NCBI GenBank assembly: GCA_946482545.1
Contig: CAMLRX010000044.1
Location: 1-33,703, forward strand
Length of the DNA stretch: 33,703 nucleotides
From: an uncultured Flavihumibacter sp.
Lineage (GTDB): Bacteria > Bacteroidota > Bacteroidia > Chitinophagales > Chitinophagaceae
Direction of reading: 5' to 3'
This document shows positions 1 to 8,867 of this stretch, in pieces (positions within the stretch are counted from its first letter, which is position 1; every line of letters begins with the position of its first letter). A program made the position numbers and the translations under genes. A model generated the notes under the pieces. The model was not told where the DNA came from, did no database searches, and worked only from the letters and a program-made list of their open reading frames with translations.

Positions 1-50
1 CGGAAAGGATATTTTTCATATTTATTTTTAGTCTGTCAATCTTATGGTTT

Positions 51-270
51 TTCACACAATTGCTTTGTGCTGCGCACTTCGCAACGCAAAGGAGCAAAGA
101 CGCGAAGCGTTGTGAAGTTGGCATCACGTTATTAGAAAATCATATTATCTATTATATACAATCATCAAATCAAAGACGGCAAACAAACGATCCCATTGCC
201 GTTGTGCACCGCCTCTTGCGTCCTTGCTCCCTTGCGTTGCGAAGTGCGCAGCACAAAGCAATCGCGTGAA
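51..270. repeat. Intergenic palindromic (REP-like) element
   Basis: Bases 59-89 and 232-262 are perfect 31-nt inverted copies of each other. The similarity continues imperfectly on both sides, so the arms run roughly 51-107 and 214-270 around an AT-rich centre. The right arm contains CGCCTCTTGCGTCCTTGCTCC and ends in GCGTGAACCC; close relatives of both strings recur at 31081-31216, so this is a dispersed family. The only ORF inside (60-269) is made by the repeat and I do not accept it. No transposase is linked. It could be a REP/MITE-type element moved in trans. The rest of 1-317 shows no gene. Confidence 0.8.
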
Positions 271-317
271 CCCAAAATACTTCTTCACATGAGCCCAAAA
301 TTATCCAAATAAACGGA

Positions 318-350
318 TTGGCCCTGAATCTATTGTAATAGTTACTTTTG
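318..350 (+). promoter_or_regulatory. Bacteroidota-type promoter of rlmD
   Basis: TTG at 318-320 and TACTTTTG at 343-350 are separated by 22 nt, which fits the Bacteroidota -33/-7 consensus (TTG, then TAnnTTTG). The -7 box ends four bases before the GTG at 355, so the transcript is probably leaderless or nearly so. Confidence 0.7.
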
Positions 351-354
351 CACC

Positions 355-1770
355 GTGGCAAAAAGAAAAAAGAACATCGAACTCTCCAATGTACTCGTGG
401 AGCAATACGCCGCCGAAGGCAAGTCTCTCGCGCGCGTGGAAGGAAAAGTGATTTTTATAGAAGGAGCCGTTCCCGGCGATACCGTGAACCTGCGCCTGGG
501 CAAGAGCAAAAAAGACTGGGCCGAAGGACATGTAACCGGTTTTACCGGCTATTCCCCCGACCGGGTAGCTCCTTTCTGCGCGCATTTCGGGGTGTGCGGT
601 GGTTGCCGCTGGCAGATGCTGCCTTACGATAAGCAGTTGATTTATAAACAACAACAGGTGGTAGATAACCTCACCCGTATCGGTAAGGTGCCGCTTCCCC
701 CCATCGAATCTATTCTGGGCGCGGAAGATACCCGGTATTACAGGAACAAGATCGAATATACATTCGGCAACAGGCGCTACCTGCTTCCTTCAGAATTGAA
801 TAATCCCGATATCGACCCCAATCAACCTGTGGCCGGTTTTCATGCCAGGGGGATGTTCGATAAGCTGGTAGATATTGACGTATGTCATCTCCAGGAGGAA
901 CCCACCAACCTGATCCGGAAGTTCATCCGTGATTTTGCGGTGCAGCGGAACCTTTCTTTCTACGATATCCGCGCCCACGTAGGCTGGTTGCGCACCATGC
1001 AGGTGCGGTTGTGCACTACCGGGGAAATTATGGTGAACGTGGTATTCGGTGAAGAACGTAAAAAGGACCGGATCGCATTGTTCGATGCGCTGCTGGCGCA
1101 GTTCCCTGCGATAACTACTTTATTGTACACCATTAATCTGAAATGGAACGACTCCATCTCCGACCAGGACCCCATCGCCTACCACGGCAAAGGTTTCGTG
1201 ATCGAGCAACTGGAAGATTTCCGGTTTAAGATCGGGCCGAAATCATTCTTCCAGACCAATACCCGGCAGGGAACGGCGCTCTACCAGGTTACCAGGGAAT
1301 TCGCTGAACTTACGGGGAAGGAAACTGTTTATGACCTCTATTGCGGTACGGGCAGCATCGGCATCTTCGTGAGCAAACTGGCGGGAAAGATTATTGGGGT
1401 GGAAATGGTGCCCGAAGCTATTGAGGATGCAAAGGAGAATGCGGCTTTGAACGGATTGCCGAACAGTGAATTTTATGCGGGAGATGTGATCGATATATGC
1501 GATGACGCGTTTTTCAACCAGCATGGTCGTCCGGATGTGATCATCACCGACCCACCGCGCGCGGGGATGCACGATAAACTGGTGCGGAAGATCCTGGAGA
1601 TGGAAGCGCCCACCGTGGTATATGTGAGTTGTAATCCGGCCACCCAGGCCAGGGATTTGATAGGACTGAGCGAGAAATACGACGTAACCCGGGTAAGGCC
1701 GGTAGATATGTTCCCGCATACCCATCATATTGAAAACGTGGTTCAACTGAAACTGAAGAGCCGATCCTAA
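355..1770 (+). CDS. rlmD: 23S rRNA (uracil-5-)-methyltransferase, RlmD/RumA type
   Basis: 471 residues; SAM-dependent methyltransferase that makes 5-methyluridine in 23S rRNA. An N-terminal TRAM-like segment (about residues 15-65) precedes an iron-sulfur cysteine set, C75-x5-C81-x2-C84 plus C177. The SAM-binding region has YDLYCGTGSIGIF, followed by DPPRAGMH, and the catalytic cysteine is C426 in VSCNPA. The start is GTG at 355; later in-frame starts would cut into the TRAM region, and a matching promoter sits just upstream. The first rhomboid gene follows after 9 bp, so they are probably co-transcribed. The exact target uridine (RlmD versus RlmC/RlmCD specificity) cannot be told from sequence. 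Confidence 0.93.
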   Translation: MAKRKKNIELSNVLVEQYAAEGKSLARVEGKVIFIEGAVPGDTVNLRLGKSKKDWAEGHVTGFTGYSPDRVAPFCAHFGVCGGCRWQMLPYDKQLIYKQQQVVDNLTRIGKVPLPPIESILGAEDTRYYRNKIEYTFGNRRYLLPSELNNPDIDPNQPVAGFHARGMFDKLVDIDVCHLQEEPTNLIRKFIRDFAVQRNLSFYDIRAHVGWLRTMQVRLCTTGEIMVNVVFGEERKKDRIALFDALLAQFPAITTLLYTINLKWNDSISDQDPIAYHGKGFVIEQLEDFRFKIGPKSFFQTNTRQGTALYQVTREFAELTGKETVYDLYCGTGSIGIFVSKLAGKIIGVEMVPEAIEDAKENAALNGLPNSEFYAGDVIDICDDAFFNQHGRPDVIITDPPRAGMHDKLVRKILEMEAPTVVYVSCNPATQARDLIGLSEKYDVTRVRPVDMFPHTHHIENVVQLKLKSRS

Positions 1771-1779
1771 AATAAGTAT

Positions 1780-2616
1780 ATGACCCAATTTCGTCCGGGC
1801 GGATTCCAGGTATTGCCGCTCGTTATCAAGAATTTACTGATCATCAACGGACTTGTGTTCCTGGCCCAGACGGTGCTGGAGCAGCAAGGCATGGGTGGAG
1901 AACTGATGAATCTTTTTGCCCTGCACCACATTCAATCTCCGCTATTCAGCCCTTACCAACTGATCACCCACCTGTTCATGCACGGCGACATCGGGCATAT
2001 CTTCTTTAATATGTTCGCCCTGTGGATGTTTGGAAGCATTCTGGAAAATCTTTGGGGACCAAAACGTTTCCTGATTTTCTACCTGGCTTGCGGACTGGGG
2101 GCGGCAGTTATTCACCTGGGGACAATCTGGATCGGGTTCCATCAGTTCCTGGATGGCTACGCGCTTTTCAAGCAGAACCCTTCTCCGGAAATTTTCGCGC
2201 AGTTGTACCAGGATCATCTTAAAGGAACGGGTCTCGGCATTACCGCACGAGATGTGTATGACAACTGGATGAACAATCCTCAGATGGGATACGCACGCAG
2301 CGCTGAAGCCATGACTATATTGGAAGCCTATAAACAATATACGGATTACGAGCCCACCATCGGCGCTTCCGGCGCGGTTTTCGGTTGCCTTGCTGCATTC
2401 GGTTACCTCTTCCCCAACAGCTATATATACCTGTATTTCTTTGTGCCCATCAAAGTAAAATGGTTCGTACTGGGTTATGCGGCGGTGGAACTGTTTATGG
2501 GGCTGCGCAATTCCGCGGGTGATAATGTGGCGCACTGGGCGCACCTGGGCGGGGCGCTGGTTGGTTTCCTGTTGGTGTTCTTCTGGAACAAAACCAACCG
2601 CAGGACGTTTTATTAA
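1780..2616 (+). CDS. Rhomboid family intramembrane serine protease
   Basis: 278 residues, polytopic membrane protein. The catalytic dyad is visible as Ser197 in GASGAVFG and His255 in AHLGG; HxxxN-type residues appear early in the TM bundle (GHIFFNMFALWMFG). A hydrophilic insert of about 70 residues (near 120-190) separates early and late helices, longer than in minimal rhomboids such as GlpG. It starts 9 bp after rlmD and is followed 86 bp later by a second rhomboid. Rhomboids cleave transmembrane segments of other proteins; the substrate here is unknown. Confidence 0.93.
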   Translation: MTQFRPGGFQVLPLVIKNLLIINGLVFLAQTVLEQQGMGGELMNLFALHHIQSPLFSPYQLITHLFMHGDIGHIFFNMFALWMFGSILENLWGPKRFLIFYLACGLGAAVIHLGTIWIGFHQFLDGYALFKQNPSPEIFAQLYQDHLKGTGLGITARDVYDNWMNNPQMGYARSAEAMTILEAYKQYTDYEPTIGASGAVFGCLAAFGYLFPNSYIYLYFFVPIKVKWFVLGYAAVELFMGLRNSAGDNVAHWAHLGGALVGFLLVFFWNKTNRRTFY

Positions 2617-2702
2617 CAAGGGTTTATTTTATTTAATCGGTAACTTAGCAATACGGTCATTTTAAATGTTGTAGTCAATATTTAAAAGCAAAAATCTCAC
2701 TC

Positions 2703-3623
2703 ATGGGCGTACTCGAACAGAACAGGAGAAGAAGAATGTTCCTGGGGCAGGAAGGAAACCAGCTTACCTACCTGATTATTTTCCTGGCCATTATTTTTGT
2801 GGCTTTTAAGTTCATCTATGTTATTTACCTGCTGTCTGATATGCAGGTTGAAAATTACAGACCGGACGTACACAACTGGCTAACCCTCCCTGCAAGTCTG
2901 GACCAATTAATTACACGCCCCTGGACCATCCTCACTTATTCTTTCATGCACTTTAAAGTATGGCACGCCCTTGGCAACCTGTTGTGGATCTGGGCCTTCG
3001 GCTTCATATTGCAGGACCTGGCGGGCAACAATAAGATTATTCCTCTTTTCATATATGGCGCGTTGGCCGGCGGTATCATTTACCTGCTGAGCTTCAACCT
3101 GCTGCCGGTTTTCAAACCAAGCGTTCCGGTTTCAACCCTGGAAGGCGCTTCCGCAGGAGCCATGGCCATCGCTGTAGCGGCTACCACACTCGCACCGAAT
3201 TACAGGCTTTTCCCCATGATCAATGGCGGGATTCCTTTGTGGGTACTAACCCTCGTATTCCTGGTCATCGATTTCGCCAGCATTGATTCCACCAATCCCG
3301 GGGGGCACCTGGCACACCTCGCAGGTGCGGTGATAGGCTTCGTTTTCATCAGGCAACTACGGCGCGGCCACGATTGGGGCGCATGGATGAACAATTTCGC
3401 CAGTTGGCTCAATAATCTTTTCAATCCAGATAAACCAAAGAACAGAACACCGGTTAAAGACCAGATGTTCTACAAATCCAAAGGAGAACCGTACAAAAAA
3501 ATCCCGCAGATCACCCAGCAACGTATCGATGCAATACTGGATAAGATCAACCAGAAAGGGGTTCATTTATTAACGGAAGAGGAAAAGGAAATCCTGAAAA
3601 GGGCCGGAGAAGGGGAGGCGTAA
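2703..3623 (+). CDS. Rhomboid family intramembrane serine protease (second copy)
   Basis: 306 residues with about six hydrophobic segments in the first 225. Ser150 in GASAGAMAI and His205 in AHLAG form the expected dyad, and HALGNLLWIWAFG matches the conserved early helix. After the last helix comes a hydrophilic tail of about 80 residues rich in K, P and E (TPVKDQMFYKSKG onward), probably cytoplasmic. It is quite different from the first rhomboid, so this is not a recent duplication. The EEP gene follows after 12 bp, suggesting an operon. Confidence 0.92.
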   Translation: MGVLEQNRRRRMFLGQEGNQLTYLIIFLAIIFVAFKFIYVIYLLSDMQVENYRPDVHNWLTLPASLDQLITRPWTILTYSFMHFKVWHALGNLLWIWAFGFILQDLAGNNKIIPLFIYGALAGGIIYLLSFNLLPVFKPSVPVSTLEGASAGAMAIAVAATTLAPNYRLFPMINGGIPLWVLTLVFLVIDFASIDSTNPGGHLAHLAGAVIGFVFIRQLRRGHDWGAWMNNFASWLNNLFNPDKPKNRTPVKDQMFYKSKGEPYKKIPQITQQRIDAILDKINQKGVHLLTEEEKEILKRAGEGEA

Positions 3624-3635
3624 TCAATTTTATTC

Positions 3636-4790
3636 ATGGCGGGGACCATCAGAAAAATAGCGAAGAAGTTTTTTATTGTTTCCAACATCGTACTCACGGT
3701 ATTCGTTGCAATAGCGTGTCTTGTGCCCTGGCTCAATCCCGGTACTTACTGGTGGAGCGCTATCCTCGGTTTGGGCATGCCGGTGATGTTGGGCGTACAG
3801 GTGATTTTTCTGGTATTCTGGTTGATCGCACGTTCGCGATGGGCCTGGCTTCCTGTAGTTTCTATCCTGCTCTCCTTTCAACAAATAGCCGCTTTTTTTG
3901 CTTTCGGTACCAGTTCCTGGAAAGAGGAAAAAAAAGAAGGCAATATCCGTGTAATGACCTGGAACGTTTCCAGATGGGATGAGTACAACAGAAAAAAAAG
4001 GGGCGGTGTAAGTTATCGTGATGTGATGCTGGATGTAGTCCGGAAGCAGGATGCGGATATATTGTGCTTTCAGGAGTTTTTTGAATCGAAGATGAAAAAG
4101 CGCTATGATCCGAATATTGTTGAATTTACCCGAAAAATGGGGTACTCCTACCATTATTTTGCGGTGGAGCAGAAGATATATTCCGGAGATTACCTGATTG
4201 GAAACATCATCTTCTCCCGCTACCCTATCATCGATTCCGGAAAAGTGCAACTGGGAGAAAGTAAACGGGTGGAGAATATGGCTTTCGCCGATGTATTAAT
4301 TAATGGGAAAACAATCCGGATAATGACCACACACCTTCAATCCGTATTGTTTAACGAAGGCGACTACCGGGGAATCGATAATATCGGGAACAGTAAAGAG
4401 GAAACCCTGCGGGCTTCCAAAACTATTCTCTCTAAATTGAGAAGAGCGTATTACTATCGCGGTCTTCAGGCAGATAAGTTGAAGGGAGAAATGGACAAAA
4501 GTCCTTATCCGATTGTCCTTACAGGCGATTTTAATGATGTCCCCACATCCTATACCTATTTTACACTCAGGGGTAAAAAGAAGGATGCTTTCCTGGAAAA
4601 AGGAGGTGGGATAGGCCGGACTTTCCGTATGATTTCCCCGACTTTGCGGATCGATTTTATGCTTGCAGACCCTGCCATTAAAGTTGAACAGTTCAAGCGG
4701 CCTACCGTTCATTACTCAGATCATTACCCGCAGATTGCAGATCTGAATATTGATGCACTGATTCAGTCCCAACCCAAAGATCCCGGCTAA
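3636..4790 (+). CDS. Membrane-anchored endonuclease/exonuclease/phosphatase (EEP) family hydrolase
   Basis: 384 residues. About three N-terminal hydrophobic helices (residues 10-95) are followed by an EEP domain with all usual metal and catalytic motifs: MTWNVSRW, LCFQEF, TTHLQS, GDFND and SDHYP. The family includes DNase I, exonuclease III and sphingomyelinases; with an N-terminal membrane anchor the catalytic domain may face the periplasm. The substrate (nucleic acid, phosphodiester or lipid) cannot be decided from sequence. It ends just before the cysS promoter region. Confidence 0.88.
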   Translation: MAGTIRKIAKKFFIVSNIVLTVFVAIACLVPWLNPGTYWWSAILGLGMPVMLGVQVIFLVFWLIARSRWAWLPVVSILLSFQQIAAFFAFGTSSWKEEKKEGNIRVMTWNVSRWDEYNRKKRGGVSYRDVMLDVVRKQDADILCFQEFFESKMKKRYDPNIVEFTRKMGYSYHYFAVEQKIYSGDYLIGNIIFSRYPIIDSGKVQLGESKRVENMAFADVLINGKTIRIMTTHLQSVLFNEGDYRGIDNIGNSKEETLRASKTILSKLRRAYYYRGLQADKLKGEMDKSPYPIVLTGDFNDVPTSYTYFTLRGKKKDAFLEKGGGIGRTFRMISPTLRIDFMLADPAIKVEQFKRPTVHYSDHYPQIADLNIDALIQSQPKDPG

Positions 4791-4808
4791 CCTTGCCGCC
4801 CGAAAACG

Positions 4809-4816
4809 TATATTTG
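4809..4816 (+). promoter_or_regulatory. Probable -7 element for cysS
   Basis: TATATTTG fits TAnnTTTG and lies 12 bases before the chosen cysS ATG. No TTG sits at the preferred 17-23 nt spacing (the nearest is 13 nt away), so the -33 part is weak. Confidence 0.5.
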
Positions 4817-4828
4817 CATCCTTCAATT

Positions 4829-6322
4829 ATGAGCAACTTAAAAGTATTCAACTCCTATACAAGGCAGAAAGAGGCTTTCCAACCTATTGTTCCGGGTTAT
4901 GCGGGCATGTATGTCTGCGGACCTACGGTCAGCGGCGAAAGTCACCTCGGCCACGCACGCCCCTTCATTACTTTCGACATCATTTACCGTTACCTCATGC
5001 ACCTGGGGTATAAAGTGCGTTATGTGCGCAATATTACGGATGCCGGCCATTTTGAAGAGGAAGGTCGTGCGGCGGAAGATAAAATTTCTTCCAAAGCTGT
5101 ACTGGAGAAACTGGAGCCGATGGAACTGGTGCAGAAATACACCAATCTTTTTCATTGGGCCATGCGCAGGTTCAATAACCTGGAGCCGAGTATTGAGCCT
5201 ACGGCTACCGGGCATATTGTAGAGCAGATCGAAATGATCAAACAGATCATCGCGGAAGGATACGCTTATGAAAGCAATGGCTCCGTTTATTTCGATGTGA
5301 AGAAGTATGCGGAAACGCATCCGTATGGAAAACTGAGTGGCAGAATCGTGGATGAATTGCTGGAAACTTCACGTGAACTGGAAGGGCAGGATGAGAAGAA
5401 GAACAAACAGGATTTTGCTTTGTGGAAGGCCGCGCCACCCGAACACATCATGCGGTGGGTGAGTCCCTGGGGAGAAGGTTTTCCCGGCTGGCATATTGAA
5501 TGCTCCGCGATGAGTACCAAGTACCTCGGTGAGGAATTTGATATCCACGGCGGCGGGATGGACCTGATGTTCCCGCACCACGAAAGCGAGATCGCGCAAA
5601 GTTCCGTTTGCAATGGCGGACACGTGCCCGCAAGGTACTGGCTGCACAACAATATGATTACCATCAACGGTAAAAAGATGGGAAAAAGCTACAACAATGT
5701 GATCAAACTCACCGAGTTGTTCAGTGGAGACCATCCCATTCTGGAAAAGGCGTACAGTCCCATGACGGTGCGTTTCTTTATCCTCCAGACGCATTACCGC
5801 AGCACCCTTGATTTCAGTAATGAAGCGCTGCAGGCTGCTGAAAAAGGATTAAAAAGACTCTGGGAAGCGTATACACATCTCCGTAAACTGGAAGGCGCAG
5901 CAGGAGCCCCAGCCGATAGCGAACTCGATGCCCGGGTGAACACGCTCGTAGAAGAGTTCGAGGTCTTTATGCAGGACGATTTCAGTACCGCAAAAGTGCT
6001 CGCGAATATGTTCGAAATCGTTCCGGTGATCAACTCCATCAAAGACGGACATATTTCAGTGAACGCGCTCTCCTCCACCACGCTGGAAAAACTGAAAACA
6101 GGCTTCACTACTTTTCTTGAAGACATATTCGGACTTACCGAAGAAGATGCCGTTCAGGACGATAAGCTGAATGGTGTAATGGAACTGCTGATCGAAATCC
6201 GGAAAGAAGCAAGGGCCAGAAAAGATTACGCCACTTCCGATAAGATTCGCAATCAACTCAGTGAATTGGGCATTTCCTTGAAAGATGAGAAGAACGGGGG
6301 AATGAGCTTTTCGCTGAAGTAA
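4829..6322 (+). CDS. cysS: Cysteine--tRNA ligase
   Basis: 497 residues; class I aminoacyl-tRNA synthetase charging tRNA-Cys in the cytoplasm. The HIGH motif is HLGH in [13 protein letters not shown] and the KMSKS loop is KMGKS. Zinc ligands are visible in [17 protein letters not shown] and the HHESE segment, and the C-terminal DALR-type anticodon region is present. I use the ATG at 4829 rather than the upstream in-frame TTG at 4793, because homologues begin close to MSNLKVFNS and a -7 box ends at 4816. Convergent with the cupin gene; I see no clear terminator between them. Confidence 0.96.
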   Translation: MSNLKVFNSYTRQKEAFQPIVPGYAGMYVCGPTVSGESHLGHARPFITFDIIYRYLMHLGYKVRYVRNITDAGHFEEEGRAAEDKISSKAVLEKLEPMELVQKYTNLFHWAMRRFNNLEPSIEPTATGHIVEQIEMIKQIIAEGYAYESNGSVYFDVKKYAETHPYGKLSGRIVDELLETSRELEGQDEKKNKQDFALWKAAPPEHIMRWVSPWGEGFPGWHIECSAMSTKYLGEEFDIHGGGMDLMFPHHESEIAQSSVCNGGHVPARYWLHNNMITINGKKMGKSYNNVIKLTELFSGDHPILEKAYSPMTVRFFILQTHYRSTLDFSNEALQAAEKGLKRLWEAYTHLRKLEGAAGAPADSELDARVNTLVEEFEVFMQDDFSTAKVLANMFEIVPVINSIKDGHISVNALSSTTLEKLKTGFTTFLEDIFGLTEEDAVQDDKLNGVMELLIEIRKEARARKDYATSDKIRNQLSELGISLKDEKNGGMSFSLK

Positions 6323-6366
6323 GAGACGCGTACATTAATGAGCGGACTTTACAGGGCCGTGGTGTT

Positions 6367-6978
6367 TTACAAGTGAACCTTATACTTGTCTATGATGCCC
6401 TGCAGTTTATTAAATGCAAAAGTGATATCATGCTTTGCGGCAAGTCCGGCAAGGTCTCCCGGATTCGGTCTTTTATTGCCTTCAAATATTTTTGCCAGTT
6501 CTTTCATGTATAATTCATGTCCTGCGGGCGTGTAAAGTTCAATGAATTTAGCGGGCACGGTGCCGCTGTTCCAGAAAGTATGAATGATGCCACGCGGTCT
6601 CAGGTGCCAGCCACCAGTCGGAACCTCCTGCACATCTTCTCCAACCATAATGTGTATTGTGCCCTCCTGTACGATGCAAATTTCATCGAAATTCTTGTGG
6701 TGATGCGGTGGCGCGCCCAATTGACCCGGGTATAATATGGATTCTGAGCTTCCAAGGTTGCCCGAAGTTTGGGAACCGTCAAGTTTGAATACGATGTCGC
6801 TATCTGCTATCTTCCCTTTTTCTCCCGCACCGGGCGGAATAAATACGGGCTTAGGGCCTTCCGTTTTTTCATTTAGAAATCTAACCGCTGCCTTCGGCGC
6901 TGAGGCATACGCCGCTCCGATCATCGTAGTGGTAAGCAGCTGCATGAGCTGGCGCCGCGAAAAACTATTTTGATTCAT
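6367..6978 (-). CDS. Cupin domain protein with Tat-type signal
   Basis: 203 residues. The N-terminus has a twin-arginine-like signal (SRRQLMQLLTTTMIGAAYASA), so the protein is probably exported folded. The cupin core shows metal-ligand pattern PPHHHKNFDE, then GWHLRPRGIIHTFWNSG. Such single-domain cupins bind a metal and small ligands; no specific reaction can be named. It lies 62 bp downstream of an SRPBCC gene on the same strand and may share its transcript. Confidence 0.85.
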   Translation of the reverse strand: MNQNSFSRRQLMQLLTTTMIGAAYASAPKAAVRFLNEKTEGPKPVFIPPGAGEKGKIADSDIVFKLDGSQTSGNLGSSESILYPGQLGAPPHHHKNFDEICIVQEGTIHIMVGEDVQEVPTGGWHLRPRGIIHTFWNSGTVPAKFIELYTPAGHELYMKELAKIFEGNKRPNPGDLAGLAAKHDITFAFNKLQGIIDKYKVHL

Positions 6979-7040
6979 AGGGATTTATTGTGTTTTCTGG
7001 ATGCAGAAGACTGTCTGTTTAATTGAATGAAGATTTCATC

Positions 7041-7544
7041 CTAAAACATTGGGACACTGCTCAGCGGCAACCTGTTCAGTTTTCTGACGATTTCCCGCTT
7101 CAATCCCAATCCCGCCTGGCGAAGGCAGTATTTGTGGTGCATCCTGAATACGGGGCGGAGGAAAGGTGAAAGTGTGCGGATCAGCTTTCTTTCAGGCGTG
7201 ATGGACCATTCAAAGGTGATCCGGCATCCGGCATCTACATCTTCGAGCGTCCAGCGTCCCATCCCGGAAAGGTCGCCCTGGGTTTCAAAAAGAATATGAG
7301 AAGGATCGGTAATTTCTTTTACCGTATGCTCCAGGTGAAGCACGATGGGCAGGAGCCCACGGATATCCATGGTGCATTTGGCACCTACTTGATTTGAAGG
7401 GGAATTTCCCTGAGGGAGCGATCTTTTCACCACTGAACCCCACCATTCCGGATAAGCGGAAGTATTGGTAAGATAGCCAAATACGATGGCGGATGTAACA
7501 GGTACCATCAGGTGTGCTCGGAAGTAGAATACGTTTTCTGACAT
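7041..7544 (-). CDS. SRPBCC (START/Bet v1-like) family protein
   Basis: 167 residues with the pattern of SRPBCC lipid- or ligand-binding proteins: a start like VPVTSAIVFGYLTNTSAYPEWW, a middle beta strand region (LEHTVKEI, GRWTLEDVDAG, RITFEWS) and a C-terminal helix. No signal peptide or catalytic motif is visible. Its neighbours are the cupin downstream and the divergent kinase upstream. The intergenic stretch 7545-7763 is AT-rich and I see no gene in it. Specific role unknown. Confidence 0.78.
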   Translation of the reverse strand: MSENVFYFRAHLMVPVTSAIVFGYLTNTSAYPEWWGSVVKRSLPQGNSPSNQVGAKCTMDIRGLLPIVLHLEHTVKEITDPSHILFETQGDLSGMGRWTLEDVDAGCRITFEWSITPERKLIRTLSPFLRPVFRMHHKYCLRQAGLGLKREIVRKLNRLPLSSVPMF

Positions 7545-7763
7545 GGTTTTTCAGTTTTAGCGTTCGCGACAGATACGGTCCGGGTCACACTACTTCATTC
7601 GTTATTTTACAAGGGGCGGGATAGAGAATAGCGATACAGTTGCTTAGCAGAAATCCGGGCAGACGTTAAAAATATCAGATCTTACAAGGGCCTCACAGCT
7701 ACAAATGGAAATGTAATATAAGTAAAATATACTACATATAGCAAAGCCCCCGGATTTTTGTAT

Positions 7764-7771
7764 TAGGTTTG
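7764..7771 (+). promoter_or_regulatory. Probable -7 element for the PfkB kinase
   Basis: TAGGTTTG fits TAnnTTTG and is followed by GCACCC, 26 bases before the ATG at 7798. No good TTG is seen at the expected -33 distance. Confidence 0.5.
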
Positions 7772-7797
7772 CACCCGACTATAAAATCAAACAAAAT

Positions 7798-8727
7798 ATG
7801 TCTTTAATCTCAGTTGGAACCATGGCATTCGATGCTATTGAGACACCATTCGGAAAAACCGACCGTATCATCGGAGGCTCAGCAACTTATGTAGCGTATG
7901 CCGCCAGCAACTTTGTAAAGCCTGTGCAGCAGGTATCTATTGTCGGGAACGATTTTCCCCAGGAAGAAATGGACGAACTCTCTTCCCGTGGTGTGGAATT
8001 GGATGGTGTAGAGATCGTTAAAGACAAAAAGTCTTTTTTCTGGAGCGGCAAGTACCACCTCGACATGAATACCCGGGATACCCTGGTAACCGATCTTAAT
8101 GTACTGGCAGACTTTGATCCCGTTATTCCCGACAGCTACCAGGGCGCCGAATTCCTGATGCTGGGCAACCTCGATCCGAAAGTGCAACTTTCCGTGATCA
8201 AACAAATGAAGCAGCGTCCACGTCTGATCGTGATGGATACCATGAACTTCTGGATGGAGATCGCTTTGCCCAAACTGGAGGAAGTACTCAAAGAAGTGGA
8301 CGTGCTTATGGTGAACGACAGTGAGGCCCGCCAACTCAGCGGACAGTTCTCTCTCGTAAAAGCCGCCAAGGTGATCATGGGAATGGGACCCAAATACCTT
8401 ATCATCAAAAAGGGTGAACACGGCGCATTGCTGTTCCACGAAAACAATGTGTTCTTTGCACCCGCCCTTCCCCTGGAAGATGTATTCGATCCAACAGGCG
8501 CTGGAGATACCTTTGCCGGCGGATTTATCGGGCACCTCGCCCGCACCAAAGACATCTCCTTCGAGAATATGAAAACCGCCATCATCGTCGGTTCCGCCAT
8601 GGCTTCTTTCTGCGTGGAGAAATTTGGTCCTACACGCCTGAAAGAGATCACCAAAGCAGATATCGACGAACGCATTCAGCAGTTTGTTAACCTGGTGAAC
8701 TTCGATTTCGCATTGACTTCAGAATAG
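7798..8727 (+). CDS. PfkB (ribokinase) family carbohydrate/nucleoside kinase
   Basis: 309 residues. The C-terminal PfkB signature DPTGAGDTFAGGF contains the catalytic base Asp237 and the anion hole. The N-terminal glycine motif is IIGGSATYVAYAA, and LIIKKGEHGALLF matches the nucleotide-binding region. The lid has DTMNFWME and VNDSEARQLSG, as in many Bacteroidota family members. The substrate could be a sugar or a nucleoside (adenosine kinase-like); I cannot decide. Monocistronic: own promoter upstream, strong hairpin terminator downstream. Confidence 0.9.
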   Translation: MSLISVGTMAFDAIETPFGKTDRIIGGSATYVAYAASNFVKPVQQVSIVGNDFPQEEMDELSSRGVELDGVEIVKDKKSFFWSGKYHLDMNTRDTLVTDLNVLADFDPVIPDSYQGAEFLMLGNLDPKVQLSVIKQMKQRPRLIVMDTMNFWMEIALPKLEEVLKEVDVLMVNDSEARQLSGQFSLVKAAKVIMGMGPKYLIIKKGEHGALLFHENNVFFAPALPLEDVFDPTGAGDTFAGGFIGHLARTKDISFENMKTAIIVGSAMASFCVEKFGPTRLKEITKADIDERIQQFVNLVNFDFALTSE

Positions 8728-8818
8728 CAGATAGCCTTCCTTGCTGTGCTTCTCCGCAACGGCGGGTAAGAACTTTGTTCATCCCCGGAAGGATTCACCT
8801 GCGATAACCGTTTTATAT

Positions 8819-8857
8819 AAAGGCACCTGTATGCAGACACATACGGGTGCCTTTTTT
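8819..8857. terminator. Intrinsic terminator, probably bidirectional
   Basis: A 15-bp stem (8819-8833 with 8840-8854, one G-U pair) and a 6-nt loop CAGACA, with T6 at 8852-8857. It ends the kinase transcript on + and, through the A-rich left flank, can serve the convergent lamin-tail gene on -. Confidence 0.9.
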
Positions 8858-8867
8858 GGATGGCGTA

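Noticed and set aside
60..269. 69-codon ORF on + (and a minus ORF at 170-361) in the left intergenic region
   Set aside because: They lie wholly or mostly in the inverted-repeat element and have repeat-derived composition with no protein motif.
4793..4828. TTG-initiated N-terminal extension of cysS
   Set aside because: The added 12 residues include the -7 box itself; the ATG at 4829 matches homologues.
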